Shown: positions 51,193 to 59,047, counted from the first letter of the stretch. The stretch is DNA of 62,350 bases from Pseudoflavonifractor phocaeensis (GCF_021531815.1 NZ_JADYUM010000017.1:1-62350); one strand, 5' to 3'. Translations and numbers: made by a program. Notes: generated from the letters alone by a model not told the origin.

Positions 51193-52295
51193 GATTTCAT
51201 GTGGTAAAGCGGGACAACTGTCCCCTGTGGAAAAAGCTGTGCCTCTATGTGCTGGCGGTGGCCGCCGCCCTGGGGCTGGGCGCCCTGGTGCTGCTGGCCA
51301 TGGGGGTCGACCCGGCCGCCTACTACTACCGGATGTTCACCATGGGCATGGTGGGCAACAAGATCGCCTACAAGACCTTTGAGAACTACCTGAAGGTGTT
51401 CGTCCCCCTGGCCCTGACCTCGGTGGCCCTGTCCCTGGCCTTCAAGATGCGCTTCTGGAACATCGGCGGCGAGGGCCAGTTCATCCTGGGCGCCGTGGCC
51501 GCCGCCACCGTGGCCTTCAAGCTGGGGCCCTCCCTGCCCGGAGCGGTCACCCTGGTGCTCATGTGTCTGGCCGCCATGCTGTGCGCCGGGCTGTACGGCG
51601 CCTTTGTGGCGGTGCTGAAGGTGAAGTTCGGCACCAATGAGACGCTGATGACCCTGATGCTCAACTATATCGCCCTGTACTTTATCACCTTCCTGGGGGA
51701 GACCAAGGCGGACTGGAACTTCTATCTGGACCCCAAGTCGGTGCGTCCCATCTTCGCCAGCTTCGCCGATATCGTATCCTTCCCCAAGATCCCCTTGGTG
51801 GGCAAGTTCAGCCTGAACGTATGCGTTATCTTCACCCTGGTCATCGGGGTGCTGGTCTTTATCTACCTCAAGTACACCAAGCATGGCTATGAGATCGCCG
51901 TGGTGGGCGACAGCGCCGGCACCGCCCACTACGCGGGCATGAAGGTGAACACCATCGTGCTGCGCACCGTCTTTCTCTCCGCCTGCCTCATCGGTCTGGC
52001 CGCCGCCTTCAAGGTGGGCACCGCCGGCATCCTGTCCACCGCCATCACCGACGACGTGGGCTGGACGGGCATCATCGTGGCCTGGCTGTCCCAGATGAAC
52101 ACCGCCGTCATTTTCCTGGTGTCCGCCCTCATCTCCATGCTGCGCTACGGCTCCACCATCGCCGCGGCCACCTTCTCCCAGGTGGACTCCAGCTTTGCCA
52201 ACATGCTCCAGGGCGCCATTCTGTTCCTGGTGCTGGCCGCCGATTTCTATACCCGTTTCCGGGTGGTCCCTGTCCAGAAGGGAGGCAAAAACTGA
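51189..52295 (+). CDS. ABC transporter permease (BMP/nucleoside type, subunit 1)
   Basis: A 368-residue membrane protein starting at GTG 51189, overlapping the ATPase gene by four bases. It has about nine or ten hydrophobic segments and the branched-chain/monosaccharide permease pattern: Ile-Gly-Gly-Glu-Gly-Gln-Phe near 91-97, Gly-Thr-Asn-Glu-Thr-Leu-Met-Thr-Leu-Met-Leu-Asn-Tyr-Ile-Ala near 147-161, and Val-Val-Gly-Asp-Ser. It pairs with the following permease to form the pore. Confidence 0.92.
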   Translation: MRFHVVKRDNCPLWKKLCLYVLAVAAALGLGALVLLAMGVDPAAYYYRMFTMGMVGNKIAYKTFENYLKVFVPLALTSVALSLAFKMRFWNIGGEGQFILGAVAAATVAFKLGPSLPGAVTLVLMCLAAMLCAGLYGAFVAVLKVKFGTNETLMTLMLNYIALYFITFLGETKADWNFYLDPKSVRPIFASFADIVSFPKIPLVGKFSLNVCVIFTLVIGVLVFIYLKYTKHGYEIAVVGDSAGTAHYAGMKVNTIVLRTVFLSACLIGLAAAFKVGTAGILSTAITDDVGWTGIIVAWLSQMNTAVIFLVSALISMLRYGSTIAAATFSQVDSSFANMLQGAILFLVLAADFYTRFRVVPVQKGGKN

Positions 52296-53293
52296 TGGAA
52301 ATGAATCAATTAGGGGTGGTCACCACCTTTGTTCACAACATCGTGGTCTATAACATCCCCCTGCTCTACGGCACCGTGGGCGAGATCGTGGTGGAGAAAT
52401 CCGGCAGCCTGAACCTGGGCGTGGAGGGCATCATGGCCGTGGGCGCCATCTTCGGCTACATCATCGGCTGCTATACCAACAGCATGGCAGTGGGCATCCT
52501 CACCGCCTTCCTGTTCGGAGCCCTGTGCGGCCTGCTCTTCGCCGCCCTCACCGTCTCCCTCCAGGCCAACCAGAACATCACCGGCTTGACCCTGACCACC
52601 TTCGGCCTGGGCGTCTACTTCTTCGTGGGCAACGGCCTGAAAGCGGTGGCCTGGCCCGCCATGAACGACTACGCCAACATCAAAAACGGCTTTGCCGACC
52701 TGGCCATCCCCGGCCTGTCCCAAATCCCCGTCATCGGCCGGGGCCTGTTCAGCCACAATGTGATGGTCTATCTGGCCGTGGCGGTGGCCCTGGCCATGTG
52801 GTGGTATCTCAACCGCACCACCCCCGGCCTGCGGCTGCGGGCTGTGGGCGAAAACCCCGGCGCCGCCGACTCGGTGGGCATCAACGTGAAGCGGTATAAG
52901 TACGTCCACACCATGCTGGGCTGCGGCATCATGGGCATCGGCGGCTACTATATGGCCCTGAATATGTCCGGCTCCTTCAACAGCACCTGCTGGATCAACG
53001 GCTACGGCTGGATCGCGGTGGCCCTGGTCATCTTCGCCAACTGGAACCCCGCCCTGGCTATCCTGGGCACCTTCGTCTTCGGCTTCTTCAACACCCTGCG
53101 GGTGTCTGGCTCCAGCCTGGCCGCCGCCTTCCCCGGCACCCTGGGCTGGCTGGCCGCCATCCCCACCCAGGTGTATCAGGCGCTGCCCTTCGTCATCACT
53201 GCCGTGGTCCTGGTGGCCACTTCGGTGCGGAAACGGGAGGGCTCCGGCCTGCCCGCCTCCCTGGGCCTGAACTACTTCCGCGAGGAGCGGTAA
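52295..53293 (+). CDS. ABC transporter permease (BMP/nucleoside type, subunit 2)
   Basis: A 332-residue membrane protein starting at ATG 52295, sharing one base with the preceding stop (GGAGG before it). Features: Lys-Ser-Gly-Ser-Leu-Asn-Leu-Gly-Val-Glu-Gly-Ile near 34-45, Gln-Asn-Ile-Thr-Gly-Leu-Thr-Leu-Thr-Thr-Phe-Gly, and Ala-Val-Gly-Glu-Asn-Pro near 186, all typical of the partner permease. It is the last gene of the transporter operon and is followed by a strong terminator. Confidence 0.92.
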   Translation: MEMNQLGVVTTFVHNIVVYNIPLLYGTVGEIVVEKSGSLNLGVEGIMAVGAIFGYIIGCYTNSMAVGILTAFLFGALCGLLFAALTVSLQANQNITGLTLTTFGLGVYFFVGNGLKAVAWPAMNDYANIKNGFADLAIPGLSQIPVIGRGLFSHNVMVYLAVAVALAMWWYLNRTTPGLRLRAVGENPGAADSVGINVKRYKYVHTMLGCGIMGIGGYYMALNMSGSFNSTCWINGYGWIAVALVIFANWNPALAILGTFVFGFFNTLRVSGSSLAAAFPGTLGWLAAIPTQVYQALPFVITAVVLVATSVRKREGSGLPASLGLNYFREER

Positions 53294-53300
53294 CTTTAAG

Positions 53301-53340
53301 AGAAAAAATGCCTGACCGGACCCGGTCAGGCATTTTTTCT
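53301..53340 (+). terminator. Terminator of the ABC transporter operon
   Basis: A long near-perfect stem (about 53301-53318 with 53323-53340) with A run and T run in its arms. Confidence 0.9.
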
Positions 53341-53437
53341 GTCCGCGGCAAAGCCGCCGGTGCGGACTCCGGTCATAACCGCCCTGTTCCCCGCATAGGA
53401 TGTGGGTACAAGCATGCGCGGGACAAGGGGTGGTACC

Positions 53438-54598
53438 ATGAGGGGAGAGCGGCTGTATCTCACGGCCCTGCGCCGGGGAGTGGCCTTAGGGCTGGTGCTG
53501 ACGGCCCTGTGGGGCGGGAGCCGCCTGGTGGACCCGGCCTGGCTGAGGGACAGGCTGGAGGAGCCGGCCGGACTGCAGACAGCCCTGCTGGCCCGGCAGC
53601 TGGGCGGGGCGGAGGAGAAGCCCCGGGCCCTGGAGGGCTGGGGGCGGCTGATCTTGGCCCAGTCGGCCCCGTTGGCCGCCGGGGAGGAGGAGGTCCTCCG
53701 CCTGCGGGCGGAGGGGGGCGGGAGCCAGGAGCTGCCCGGAGAGGAGGCCCACGACGGGGACGGAGACGACCAGGAAGAGCCCGACCTCCAGCCCCAGGCC
53801 GAGGAGGACGGCGTCGTGGAGATGACCGCCCGGGGGAAGCAGGAGGGCAAGTACCTCTGGGGCGAGGGCGTGTACCTGTATAACCGTACTGACCTGGACC
53901 TGGATGCCTCGGTGCTGTCCCAGGGCGCCGTGGACGTGCCCCTGGGGGAGGGGCCCCAGATCCTCATCGTCCACACCCACGGCAGCGAGGCCTACTCCCA
54001 GACCGACGGGGACTTTTACGAGGAGAGCGACCCCTACCGGACCACCGACTGCACCCACAATGTGGTGAAGGTGGGGGAGGAGATAGCCACCGTGTTCCGG
54101 GCCCACGGCTTCCAGGTGGTCCACGACACCACTCTCTTTGATTACCCCGCCTACAACGGGGCCTATGACCGCTCCAAGGCGGCGGTGGAGCAGTGGCTGG
54201 AGCAGTACCCTACCATCCGGATTGTGCTGGACGTCCACCGGGACGCCCTGGTGGGGAGTAACGGAGAGGTCTACAAGCTGGTCAGCGAGGAGGCTGGGAA
54301 CAAGGTGGCCCAGGTGATGCTGGTGGTGGGCAGCAGCGGCTCCGGGGCGGAGCACCCCCGCTGGAAGGACAATCTGGCCTTCGCGGTGAAGCTCCAGCAG
54401 GGGCTGGTCCGGGGGTACAGCAGTCTGGCCCGGCCCATCGTCCTGCGCAACAGCCGCTATAACCAGCAGCTTTCCCCCGGCTCCCTCCTGGTGGAGGTAG
54501 GGGGCCACGGAAATACCCTGTCTGAGGCCATCGCCGGGGCGCGGCTGTGGGCGGACAACGTGGCCCGGACCCTGCTGGCCATGAAGGAAGAGCAATAA
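53438..54598 (+). CDS. spoIIP: Stage II sporulation protein P
   Basis: From ATG 53438 (AAGGGG before it) the product has 386 residues. An N-terminal hydrophobic anchor (about 11-28) is followed by an acidic linker (about 85-130) and an amidase domain with Leu-Ile-Val-His-Thr-His-Gly-Ser-Glu-Ala-Tyr near 178-188, Val-His-Arg-Asp-Ala-Leu near 267, and Asn-Gln-Gln-Leu-Ser-Pro-Gly-Ser-Leu-Leu-Val-Glu-Val-Gly near 345. SpoIIP is the peptidoglycan amidase/endopeptidase that works with SpoIID and SpoIIM during engulfment. It shows that the organism has sporulation genes. No gpr gene is next to it. Confidence 0.94.
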   Translation: MRGERLYLTALRRGVALGLVLTALWGGSRLVDPAWLRDRLEEPAGLQTALLARQLGGAEEKPRALEGWGRLILAQSAPLAAGEEEVLRLRAEGGGSQELPGEEAHDGDGDDQEEPDLQPQAEEDGVVEMTARGKQEGKYLWGEGVYLYNRTDLDLDASVLSQGAVDVPLGEGPQILIVHTHGSEAYSQTDGDFYEESDPYRTTDCTHNVVKVGEEIATVFRAHGFQVVHDTTLFDYPAYNGAYDRSKAAVEQWLEQYPTIRIVLDVHRDALVGSNGEVYKLVSEEAGNKVAQVMLVVGSSGSGAEHPRWKDNLAFAVKLQQGLVRGYSSLARPIVLRNSRYNQQLSPGSLLVEVGGHGNTLSEAIAGARLWADNVARTLLAMKEEQ

Positions 54599-54633
54599 AA
54601 GAGGGCCGCGGAAAACCGCCGGCCCCAATCAAA

Positions 54634-54677
54634 CAACGAGACCCGGACGCCAGCTCCAAAGCGTCCGGGTCTTGTTG
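54634..54677 (+). terminator. Terminator of spoIIP
   Basis: A 17-base stem (54634-54650 with 54661-54677, one G-T pair) and 10-base loop ending in a T/G-rich tail. Confidence 0.82.
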
Positions 54678-54685
54678 TTGAAAAA

Positions 54686-54979
54686 GAGGATTAAAATGAA
54701 ACGAACTGTCTCTTGCAGATTTTATGATAAAGGAGAGTTATTAAAAAATCCAACCGGAATTGTTACATAAGTTTTAAATCTTTGGGGCGCGCGGGAAATT
54801 TGGCCCGGCCCCCGCACCCTCCGGGACGGCGGAAAAGAGAGAAAGACCGGCGGGAGGACCGCCAGTCTTTCAAAAATTGGAGGATAGAATGAAAAGATGT
54901 TCTTGCCTTGCGAGTATGAGTATACCCAAGGGTTATTAAAAAAGTTAACTCCAAATGTTACAAAAGATTTAAATCTTTT
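54686..54979 (+). repeat. Two copies of an AT-rich module with mini-ORFs
   Basis: Copy 1 (54686-54783) and copy 2 (54881-54979) each begin with GAGGAT, then an ATG starting Met-Lys-Arg, and share TTATTAAAAAA, TGTTACA and TTTAAATCTTT in the same order and spacing. Each is preceded by a GC hairpin (54640-54672; 54843-54870). The mini-ORFs have 24 codons (54696-54770) and 16 codons (54889-54939). The end of copy 2 includes the perfect palindrome AAAGATTTAAATCTTT and overlaps the tadA stop. On the minus strand both copies read Phe-Lys-x-x-Val-Thr-x-x-Val-x-Phe-Phe-Asn-Asn. Confidence 0.65.
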
Positions 54980-55457
54980 TTGGCGGCTTTGACGGCGGCG
55001 CCCAGTCCGGTTTTCCCCGCAGGGACTCAAAAAAGTCCTGGAGGACGGCCTCGCACTCCTGCTCCAGCGGCCCCTGGTAGATCCGGGGGCGGTGGTTGAA
55101 CCGCTCCTCAAAGAGGTTGAGCACCGAGGCGCAGCACCCGGCCTTCTCATCCCGGGCCCCGTAGCGGATGGCGTCGATGCGGGCGTTGATGATGCCCCCG
55201 GCGCACATGGGGCAGGGCTCCAGAGTGACGTACAGGGTGCAGCCGTGGAGCCGCCAGCTTCCTGTCCGGGCGCAGGCGTCCCGGATGGCCTCCAGCTCCG
55301 CGTGGGCGGTGGCGTCCCCCCGCTCCTCCCGGCGGTTCCGGCCCCGGCCGATGACCTGGCCGTCCTTCACGATGACGCAGCCCACGGGCACGTCCCCCTC
55401 CGCCGCCGCCTGCCGGGCCAGCTCCAGGGCCAGCCCCATGTAGTATTGGTGGTCCAT
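54969..55457 (-). CDS. tadA: tRNA-adenosine(34) deaminase
   Basis: From ATG 55457 (AGGAGG before it) the protein has 162 residues. The zinc deaminase motifs are complete: His-Ala-Glu-Leu-Glu-Ala-Ile near 52-58 and Pro-Cys-Pro-Met-Cys-Ala-Gly near 81-87. It converts A34 to inosine in tRNA-Arg. The last residues (Pro-Pro-Lys-Lys-Ile) are encoded by sequence at the edge of the downstream AT-rich repeat. It is the last housekeeping gene before the accessory region. Confidence 0.94.
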   Translation of the reverse strand: MDHQYYMGLALELARQAAAEGDVPVGCVIVKDGQVIGRGRNRREERGDATAHAELEAIRDACARTGSWRLHGCTLYVTLEPCPMCAGGIINARIDAIRYGARDEKAGCCASVLNLFEERFNHRPRIYQGPLEQECEAVLQDFFESLRGKPDWAPPSKPPKKI

Positions 55458-55632
55458 GCTCCCGCCTCCTTTTCCCTTTACAGTGTAACCCAGCCGCCGG
55501 GTTTTCGCAAGAAGGAAGCGGACCCCATACAGCGGCGGGAGGGCCCGAGCCGCCATTCTAAGAAATTCGTAAATTAAAATCTAGTAATATCAATAGGGAA
55601 AGTGCTATACTGTGCCGAGAATGTGGCATATG

Positions 55633-55672
55633 AAAGCGGTGGTCATCTTCATCTGATGACCACCGCTTTTTC
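55633..55672. terminator. Terminator at the edge of the accessory region
   Basis: A 15-base perfect stem (55633-55647 with 55655-55669), 7-base loop, A run before and T run after. It would stop transcripts of the minus cassette. Confidence 0.8.
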
Positions 55673-55692
55673 TGTTCTGTTATGGTTTATGG

Positions 55693-55791
55693 TCAGCCGA
55701 GGATCAGAGTGGCCCAGCCCTCCGCGCCGGCGGCCAGGACCAACACCGCAGCCCAGGTCAGCGCCGCTTTGATGTATTCGCTTCTCTTCAT
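55693..55791 (-). CDS. Small membrane peptide, 32 aa
   Basis: The frame begins Met-Lys-Arg-Ser-Glu-Tyr-Ile-Lys and then has one hydrophobic helix (about residues 9-24, Ala/Leu/Val/Trp-rich) followed by Glu-Gly-Trp-Ala-Thr-Leu-Ile-Leu-Gly. AGGGG lies nine bases before the ATG. It is the last frame of the minus-strand cassette, 35 bases after the amidotransferase gene. Size and topology resemble small phage membrane peptides; function unknown. Confidence 0.55.
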   Translation of the reverse strand: MKRSEYIKAALTWAAVLVLAAGAEGWATLILG

Positions 55792-55826
55792 ATTTTTACA
55801 CCCCTTCATGGAATTATTCGATCATG

Positions 55827-56465
55827 TCAGTCCGAAAAACTACACTGTACCATGGAATTATTGCGGCTTGCGCTGCGTGGCGTCCGCTGCTCCCGGAATG
55901 TCCCGTTGGAGAACAGCAGGCCCCGGTCATTGATGAACTCCCCCACCGTGGCGATGGTCCCGTCACGGTCCAGGAAGGCCCACCGGCTATTTGTAGTGCG
56001 CCGGATGGCCTCCAGGACCGCCGGGTCATCCAGGTCCTCCCGGCTGCGCAGGAAGAACCGCAGAAACTCCGTGATATAGTGGGCGGTGTCGCTGTACTCC
56101 CGGTCCGTCCAATCGCTGGTCAGCCGGATCACGCCGTTATGAGCCACGCCCACAGGACAGGACACGTCCAATAATTTACAGTCCTCCATGTGAGAAGTCA
56201 GCGGGAATGGGTGGGTCATCTCGGGCCCCACGCCCGCCTGGGTGGAGATGCGGCAATGGTAAACCACCGGGTCGGCGGCGGTGAATTGCTCGCGCCGGAC
56301 CGCGCGGATGAAGTCATCCCACACCATGAACCCCTTATAGATCTCCACATGGTCCCCACGGACCGACATATAGCCGGCGCCGTGGGGGTTGTTGGTGAAC
56401 ATGCGGCGAAGCTGTGCCTCGCTGGGCTGCCGGATCCCCGCCGCAGACGCGCAGATGATACACAT
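55827..56465 (-). CDS. Class II glutamine amidotransferase (Ntn hydrolase)
   Basis: From ATG 56465 (GGAGG before it) the protein has 212 residues. Cys2 directly after Met is the expected N-terminal nucleophile. The class II pattern continues with Asn-Pro-His-Gly-Ala-Gly-Tyr (26-32), His-Cys-Arg-Ile-Ser-Thr-Gln-Ala-Gly (70-78), His-Pro-Phe (85-87) and Val-Ala-His-Asn-Gly-Val-Ile (107-113). It should release ammonia from glutamine, or cut gamma-glutamyl bonds. It has no fused synthase domain. The amidoligase gene two places upstream could be the acceptor partner. C-terminal 60 residues are not recognised. Confidence 0.85.
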   Translation of the reverse strand: MCIICASAAGIRQPSEAQLRRMFTNNPHGAGYMSVRGDHVEIYKGFMVWDDFIRAVRREQFTAADPVVYHCRISTQAGVGPEMTHPFPLTSHMEDCKLLDVSCPVGVAHNGVIRLTSDWTDREYSDTAHYITEFLRFFLRSREDLDDPAVLEAIRRTTNSRWAFLDRDGTIATVGEFINDRGLLFSNGTFREQRTPRSASRNNSMVQCSFSD

Positions 56466-56467
56466 GG

Positions 56468-57007
56468 TCAGCCCTCCTCCCCGTCCGGGTCCAGGGCGTC
56501 GAAAGAGCCCCAACATCCGATTTCGTCCGACGTGAACCCGTCCAGCCTCTGGAGCACTGCATACAGTCCGCGGTAATACTTGTTGACGATCCGGAAGAAG
56601 CGCTTTTCGTGCTCCTCACCCTCGATCTGGTACTGCGCTGAGCGCAGGAAGGAGATCACGCCATAGACGGCCCGCCGCAGGTCCTTCACGGCGTCCGGCT
56701 GCTCCAGGGTATAGCCACGGCGCATCAGCTGGAGGCCCGTAGCCTTGGCGGCCTCAAACTCCGTCAGATAGTCGGCGCTGTCCTGCTCCCGCTGGTGGTC
56801 GTGGTACTGCTCCGCCACAGCCGCCGCGTTGATGGCATAGACCCGCTGGAGGTCCCGCCGCACGTCCTCCGCCTCATAGGGGCGATGCTCTCTCCTGTTC
56901 CACAGGTACATGACCGGCTCTCGGTAGTAGTTTTTCGTCTCGATGACGGCGGCCAGGAATCCGGCGGCCTTGGTATACTCCTTCTTGTCGATCACAAAGC
57001 TACTCAT
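56468..57007 (-). CDS. Unknown helical protein between amidoligase and amidotransferase
   Basis: A 179-residue, strongly charged, mostly helical protein with many Tyr, Arg and Glu residues and no membrane segment. Segments such as Arg-Asp-Leu-Gln-Arg-Val-Tyr-Ala-Ile-Asn-Ala-Ala-Ala-Val-Ala-Glu (about 51-66) and Phe-Phe-Arg-Ile-Val-Asn-Lys-Tyr-Tyr-Arg-Gly-Leu (about 136-147) suggest helix bundles. GGAGGT precedes the ATG. Its stop is two bases before the amidotransferase start, so the two are co-translated. It could be the peptide acceptor, an adaptor or a regulator; I recognise no family. Confidence 0.75.
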   Translation of the reverse strand: MSSFVIDKKEYTKAAGFLAAVIETKNYYREPVMYLWNRREHRPYEAEDVRRDLQRVYAINAAAVAEQYHDHQREQDSADYLTEFEAAKATGLQLMRRGYTLEQPDAVKDLRRAVYGVISFLRSAQYQIEGEEHEKRFFRIVNKYYRGLYAVLQRLDGFTSDEIGCWGSFDALDPDGEEG

Positions 57008-57132
57008 AATTTTTTACCTCCGTTACTGTAATTTTTTATTTACTTGCTGTTTAGGTTTGTGTTTCTACGTTGCTTCTTGTAGTTTTCTGTCACACCGACC
57101 CACATATTTTTCCATGGGGCGGTGTAATTTTT

Positions 57133-58086
57133 TTAGATCAGCTCCACCCGCTGGACGGTGGTCCGGATCTTCTCCAGTTCCGCCGCGGTGATGGTTCCGG
57201 CGTCCTTGCAGTGGGATTTGAGGCGGTCGAACACATACTGATTGCAGCCGGCGAAAATCTTTGTCAGGTCATCGCACTCGGACCAGGAAAGAGTCTTGAC
57301 CGCGTCGCACAGGTGAAACACACATTCCATTGTGTTACGGAAGCAGGCGTAATTTTTTTGGCCGCCCACCAGCCGGATCTCAATGCGTCCGGTGTTCCAA
57401 TGGCCCAGGTTGAAGCTGACGCCGTGGTTGGAGGAGCAGGACCCCAGGTCCAGGGACTTGCAGTAGTCCATGCTGTGAGCCATGCGGCTACAGTAGCCGG
57501 TCCGGTTCCGGTCCCGGTGGAACAGAGCACAGCAAAGGTCATAGTGCTTGTTGACGATGTAGTACAGCTTGCGGACGGCCTCCGTCTGGGCCTTGTCGCT
57601 CCGGCCAAACAGGCCGCGGGAGATATTGACGTGCATGCCGCAGTTGGGGCCACAGGTGATCCCGAAGGCGGGGAAATAGGTGTTATACATCAGCTTAAAA
57701 TTGCTGTAGTTGTTGCGGATGAACTCTCGGGTCATGATCTGGGTGATGCACTCCGCGCTGGTATCGCCGGACAGGCTGCCGTCACGCTGGAGCTTGAACA
57801 GGTCCGCCGGGAAGTGGGGGAAGATGATCTTGTTGAGCACTTCCGCCAGGACCTGGGGGTTATGGATACCGCTGCACTCCGTCTCGATCTCCAGCCCGAA
57901 GCCCTTCAAGGGCTTTCCGTCTGCGCGCTGGAAGCTGGCGTCAAGTGAAATATAACGGTCGCTGGTGTAATATTTGTTGGACTGGAATCCCTCGAAGGCG
58001 TAATTCTCATTGCGGAAGTTGCCGCCGTGGTAGCCGGCGATCTGGCTGATGGACGCCTGCTTGGTCTCTTTTGCTTCTTTTCTCAT
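57133..58086 (-). CDS. Amidoligase (glutamine synthetase-like COOH-NH2 ligase)
   Basis: A 317-residue protein with the Amidoligase_2 pattern: Gly-Phe-Gly-Leu-Glu-Ile-Glu-Thr-Glu (62-70) supplies metal/ATP-binding acids, Arg-Asp-Gly-Ser (101-104) with Ala-Glu (111-112), Gly-Met-His-Val-Asn-Ile-Ser (150-156), and Ile-Glu-Ile-Arg-Leu (235-239). Members are predicted to join a carboxylate to an amine with ATP, making peptide or isopeptide bonds. AAGGGG precedes the ATG. It is the first gene of the minus cassette. The family call rests on motif spacing read by eye; substrate unknown. Confidence 0.82.
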   Translation of the reverse strand: MRKEAKETKQASISQIAGYHGGNFRNENYAFEGFQSNKYYTSDRYISLDASFQRADGKPLKGFGLEIETECSGIHNPQVLAEVLNKIIFPHFPADLFKLQRDGSLSGDTSAECITQIMTREFIRNNYSNFKLMYNTYFPAFGITCGPNCGMHVNISRGLFGRSDKAQTEAVRKLYYIVNKHYDLCCALFHRDRNRTGYCSRMAHSMDYCKSLDLGSCSSNHGVSFNLGHWNTGRIEIRLVGGQKNYACFRNTMECVFHLCDAVKTLSWSECDDLTKIFAGCNQYVFDRLKSHCKDAGTITAAELEKIRTTVQRVELI

Positions 58087-58117
58087 GGTTTTACCCCTTT
58101 CTTTTTCCGGCGGGGTG

Positions 58118-58208
58118 TGGTATAATATCCACGCCCCTTATTACTTTTAGTTCGTTCATGTGGGCTGCCCTGTTGAGTGTTGCGAGCGCTCAACGGGGCT
58201 TTCTTTTT
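58118..58208 (+). ncRNA. Candidate small RNA with extended -10 and terminator
   Basis: TGG-TATAAT (58118-58126) is an extended -10 without a good -35. About 40 bases further is an intrinsic terminator: GCCC-T-GTTGAG (58167-58177) pairs with CTCAAC-G-GGGC (58089+100 to 58199) and is followed by TTCTTTTT. No coding sequence lies between. A transcript of roughly 75 bases starting near 58133 would result. The -10 region overlaps, on the other strand, an AT-rich box upstream of the amidoligase gene. Confidence 0.4.
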
Positions 58209-58275
58209 GCCCGGGTGGTTTGGATTTTTACAGCGGGACTTGGAATTATTTCCCGCCCTGTGCCTAAATCATAAA

Positions 58276-58399
58276 CCACTTAATACGTGTACGTCAATAT
58301 CGCATGTTAAACAAATTATTAAGTGGCTTTTTGTGCACAATAACCACTTATTAAGTGCGCAATATCACCACTTGACAAGTGGGCTGTTTTTGGTACACT
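58276..58399 (+). promoter_or_regulatory. Promoter and repeated CCACTT/AAGTGG operators
   Basis: Dyads built on CCACTT and AAGTGG occur at 58276-58289 (one good half), 58316-58325 (half), 58344-58358 (CCACTTATTAAGTGC) and 58368-58382 (CCACTTGACAAGTGG). The last covers the -35 TTGACA (58372-58377); TACACT (58394-58399) is the -10 at 16 bases. A small dimeric repressor binding cooperatively here is expected, most simply the ribbon-helix-helix protein encoded just downstream. Confidence 0.72.
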
Positions 58400-58425
58400 T
58401 ATTGATAAGAAAGAGGGGTGCTATT

Positions 58426-58968
58426 ATGCCAAGAAAGTACACTGACGCAAGGAAGGAAAACAACAGGAAATGGGACGCTGAGAACCTGGACAGAATGTCG
58501 CTTGCGCTCCCAAAGGGGCAGAAAGAGCGCATACAGGCCGCCGCCGCCGCATCAGGAGAGAAAAGCGTTAATTCCTGGATCTCCAAGGCCATCGAGGCAA
58601 GGCTTACCGGAGCGCAGGCCCAGGACCAGGCACAGCAGCAGCCAGCGCAGCCGGACGGGTTGACGGTGACCATCAGGCCGGAGGACCTGGACAAGATGCA
58701 CGCTCATCTGGAGCTTTACGGGCTGGACCTGGAAAAGTTTATCCATCGGGCCATCAATACCCAGATAAAGAACGATCTCAACGCAAAAACGCTTGGAATT
58801 CCGATGGAGCGAGAAGCTGACGAAAACAAAAGGATGATTCAAAAGGGGGACTGCCTGGACCTCACCCAGGCCGAAGGCTTTACCGTGGATCAGCTTGAGC
58901 GCGCGGCGGATCAGTGCGGCCAGAGCGTCAATGAGTGGGTCCTGGAGGCCATCAGGGAAAAGATTTGA
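58426..58968 (+). CDS. Ribbon-helix-helix regulator with two such modules
   Basis: From ATG 58426 (GAGGGG before it) the protein has 180 residues. A basic N-terminus leads to Met-Ser-Leu-Ala-Leu-Pro-Lys-Gly, then helices with Ser-Val-Asn-Ser-Trp-Ile-Ser-Lys-Ala-Ile-Glu (about 46-56), an Arc/MetJ-like module. A Gln/Ala linker follows. A second, similar ending near the C-terminus reads Ser-Val-Asn-Glu-Trp-Val-Leu-Glu-Ala-Ile (about 168-177). The repeated Ser-Val-Asn-x-Trp motif suggests internal duplication. It is divergent from the amidoligase cassette, with four operator-like sites between, so it probably controls itself and perhaps the cassette. Confidence 0.78.
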   Translation: MPRKYTDARKENNRKWDAENLDRMSLALPKGQKERIQAAAAASGEKSVNSWISKAIEARLTGAQAQDQAQQQPAQPDGLTVTIRPEDLDKMHAHLELYGLDLEKFIHRAINTQIKNDLNAKTLGIPMEREADENKRMIQKGDCLDLTQAEGFTVDQLERAADQCGQSVNEWVLEAIREKI

Positions 58969-58983
58969 CAGCAGGAAATGAAA

Positions 58984-59018
58984 AGCCCGTCCGGCGCTGA
59001 TCCGGGCGGGCTGTTTTT
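58984..59018 (+). terminator. Terminator of the ribbon-helix-helix gene
   Basis: An 11-base stem (58984-58994 with 59002-59012, one G-T pair), 7-base loop and T run. Confidence 0.85.
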
Positions 59019-59047
59019 GTAAAAAGAAAAGAATCAAAAGAAAAAAA

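Noticed and set aside
53402-53437. Earlier start for spoIIP at 53402
   Set aside because: The ATG at 53438 has AAGGGG at suitable distance and puts the hydrophobic anchor at the N-terminus.
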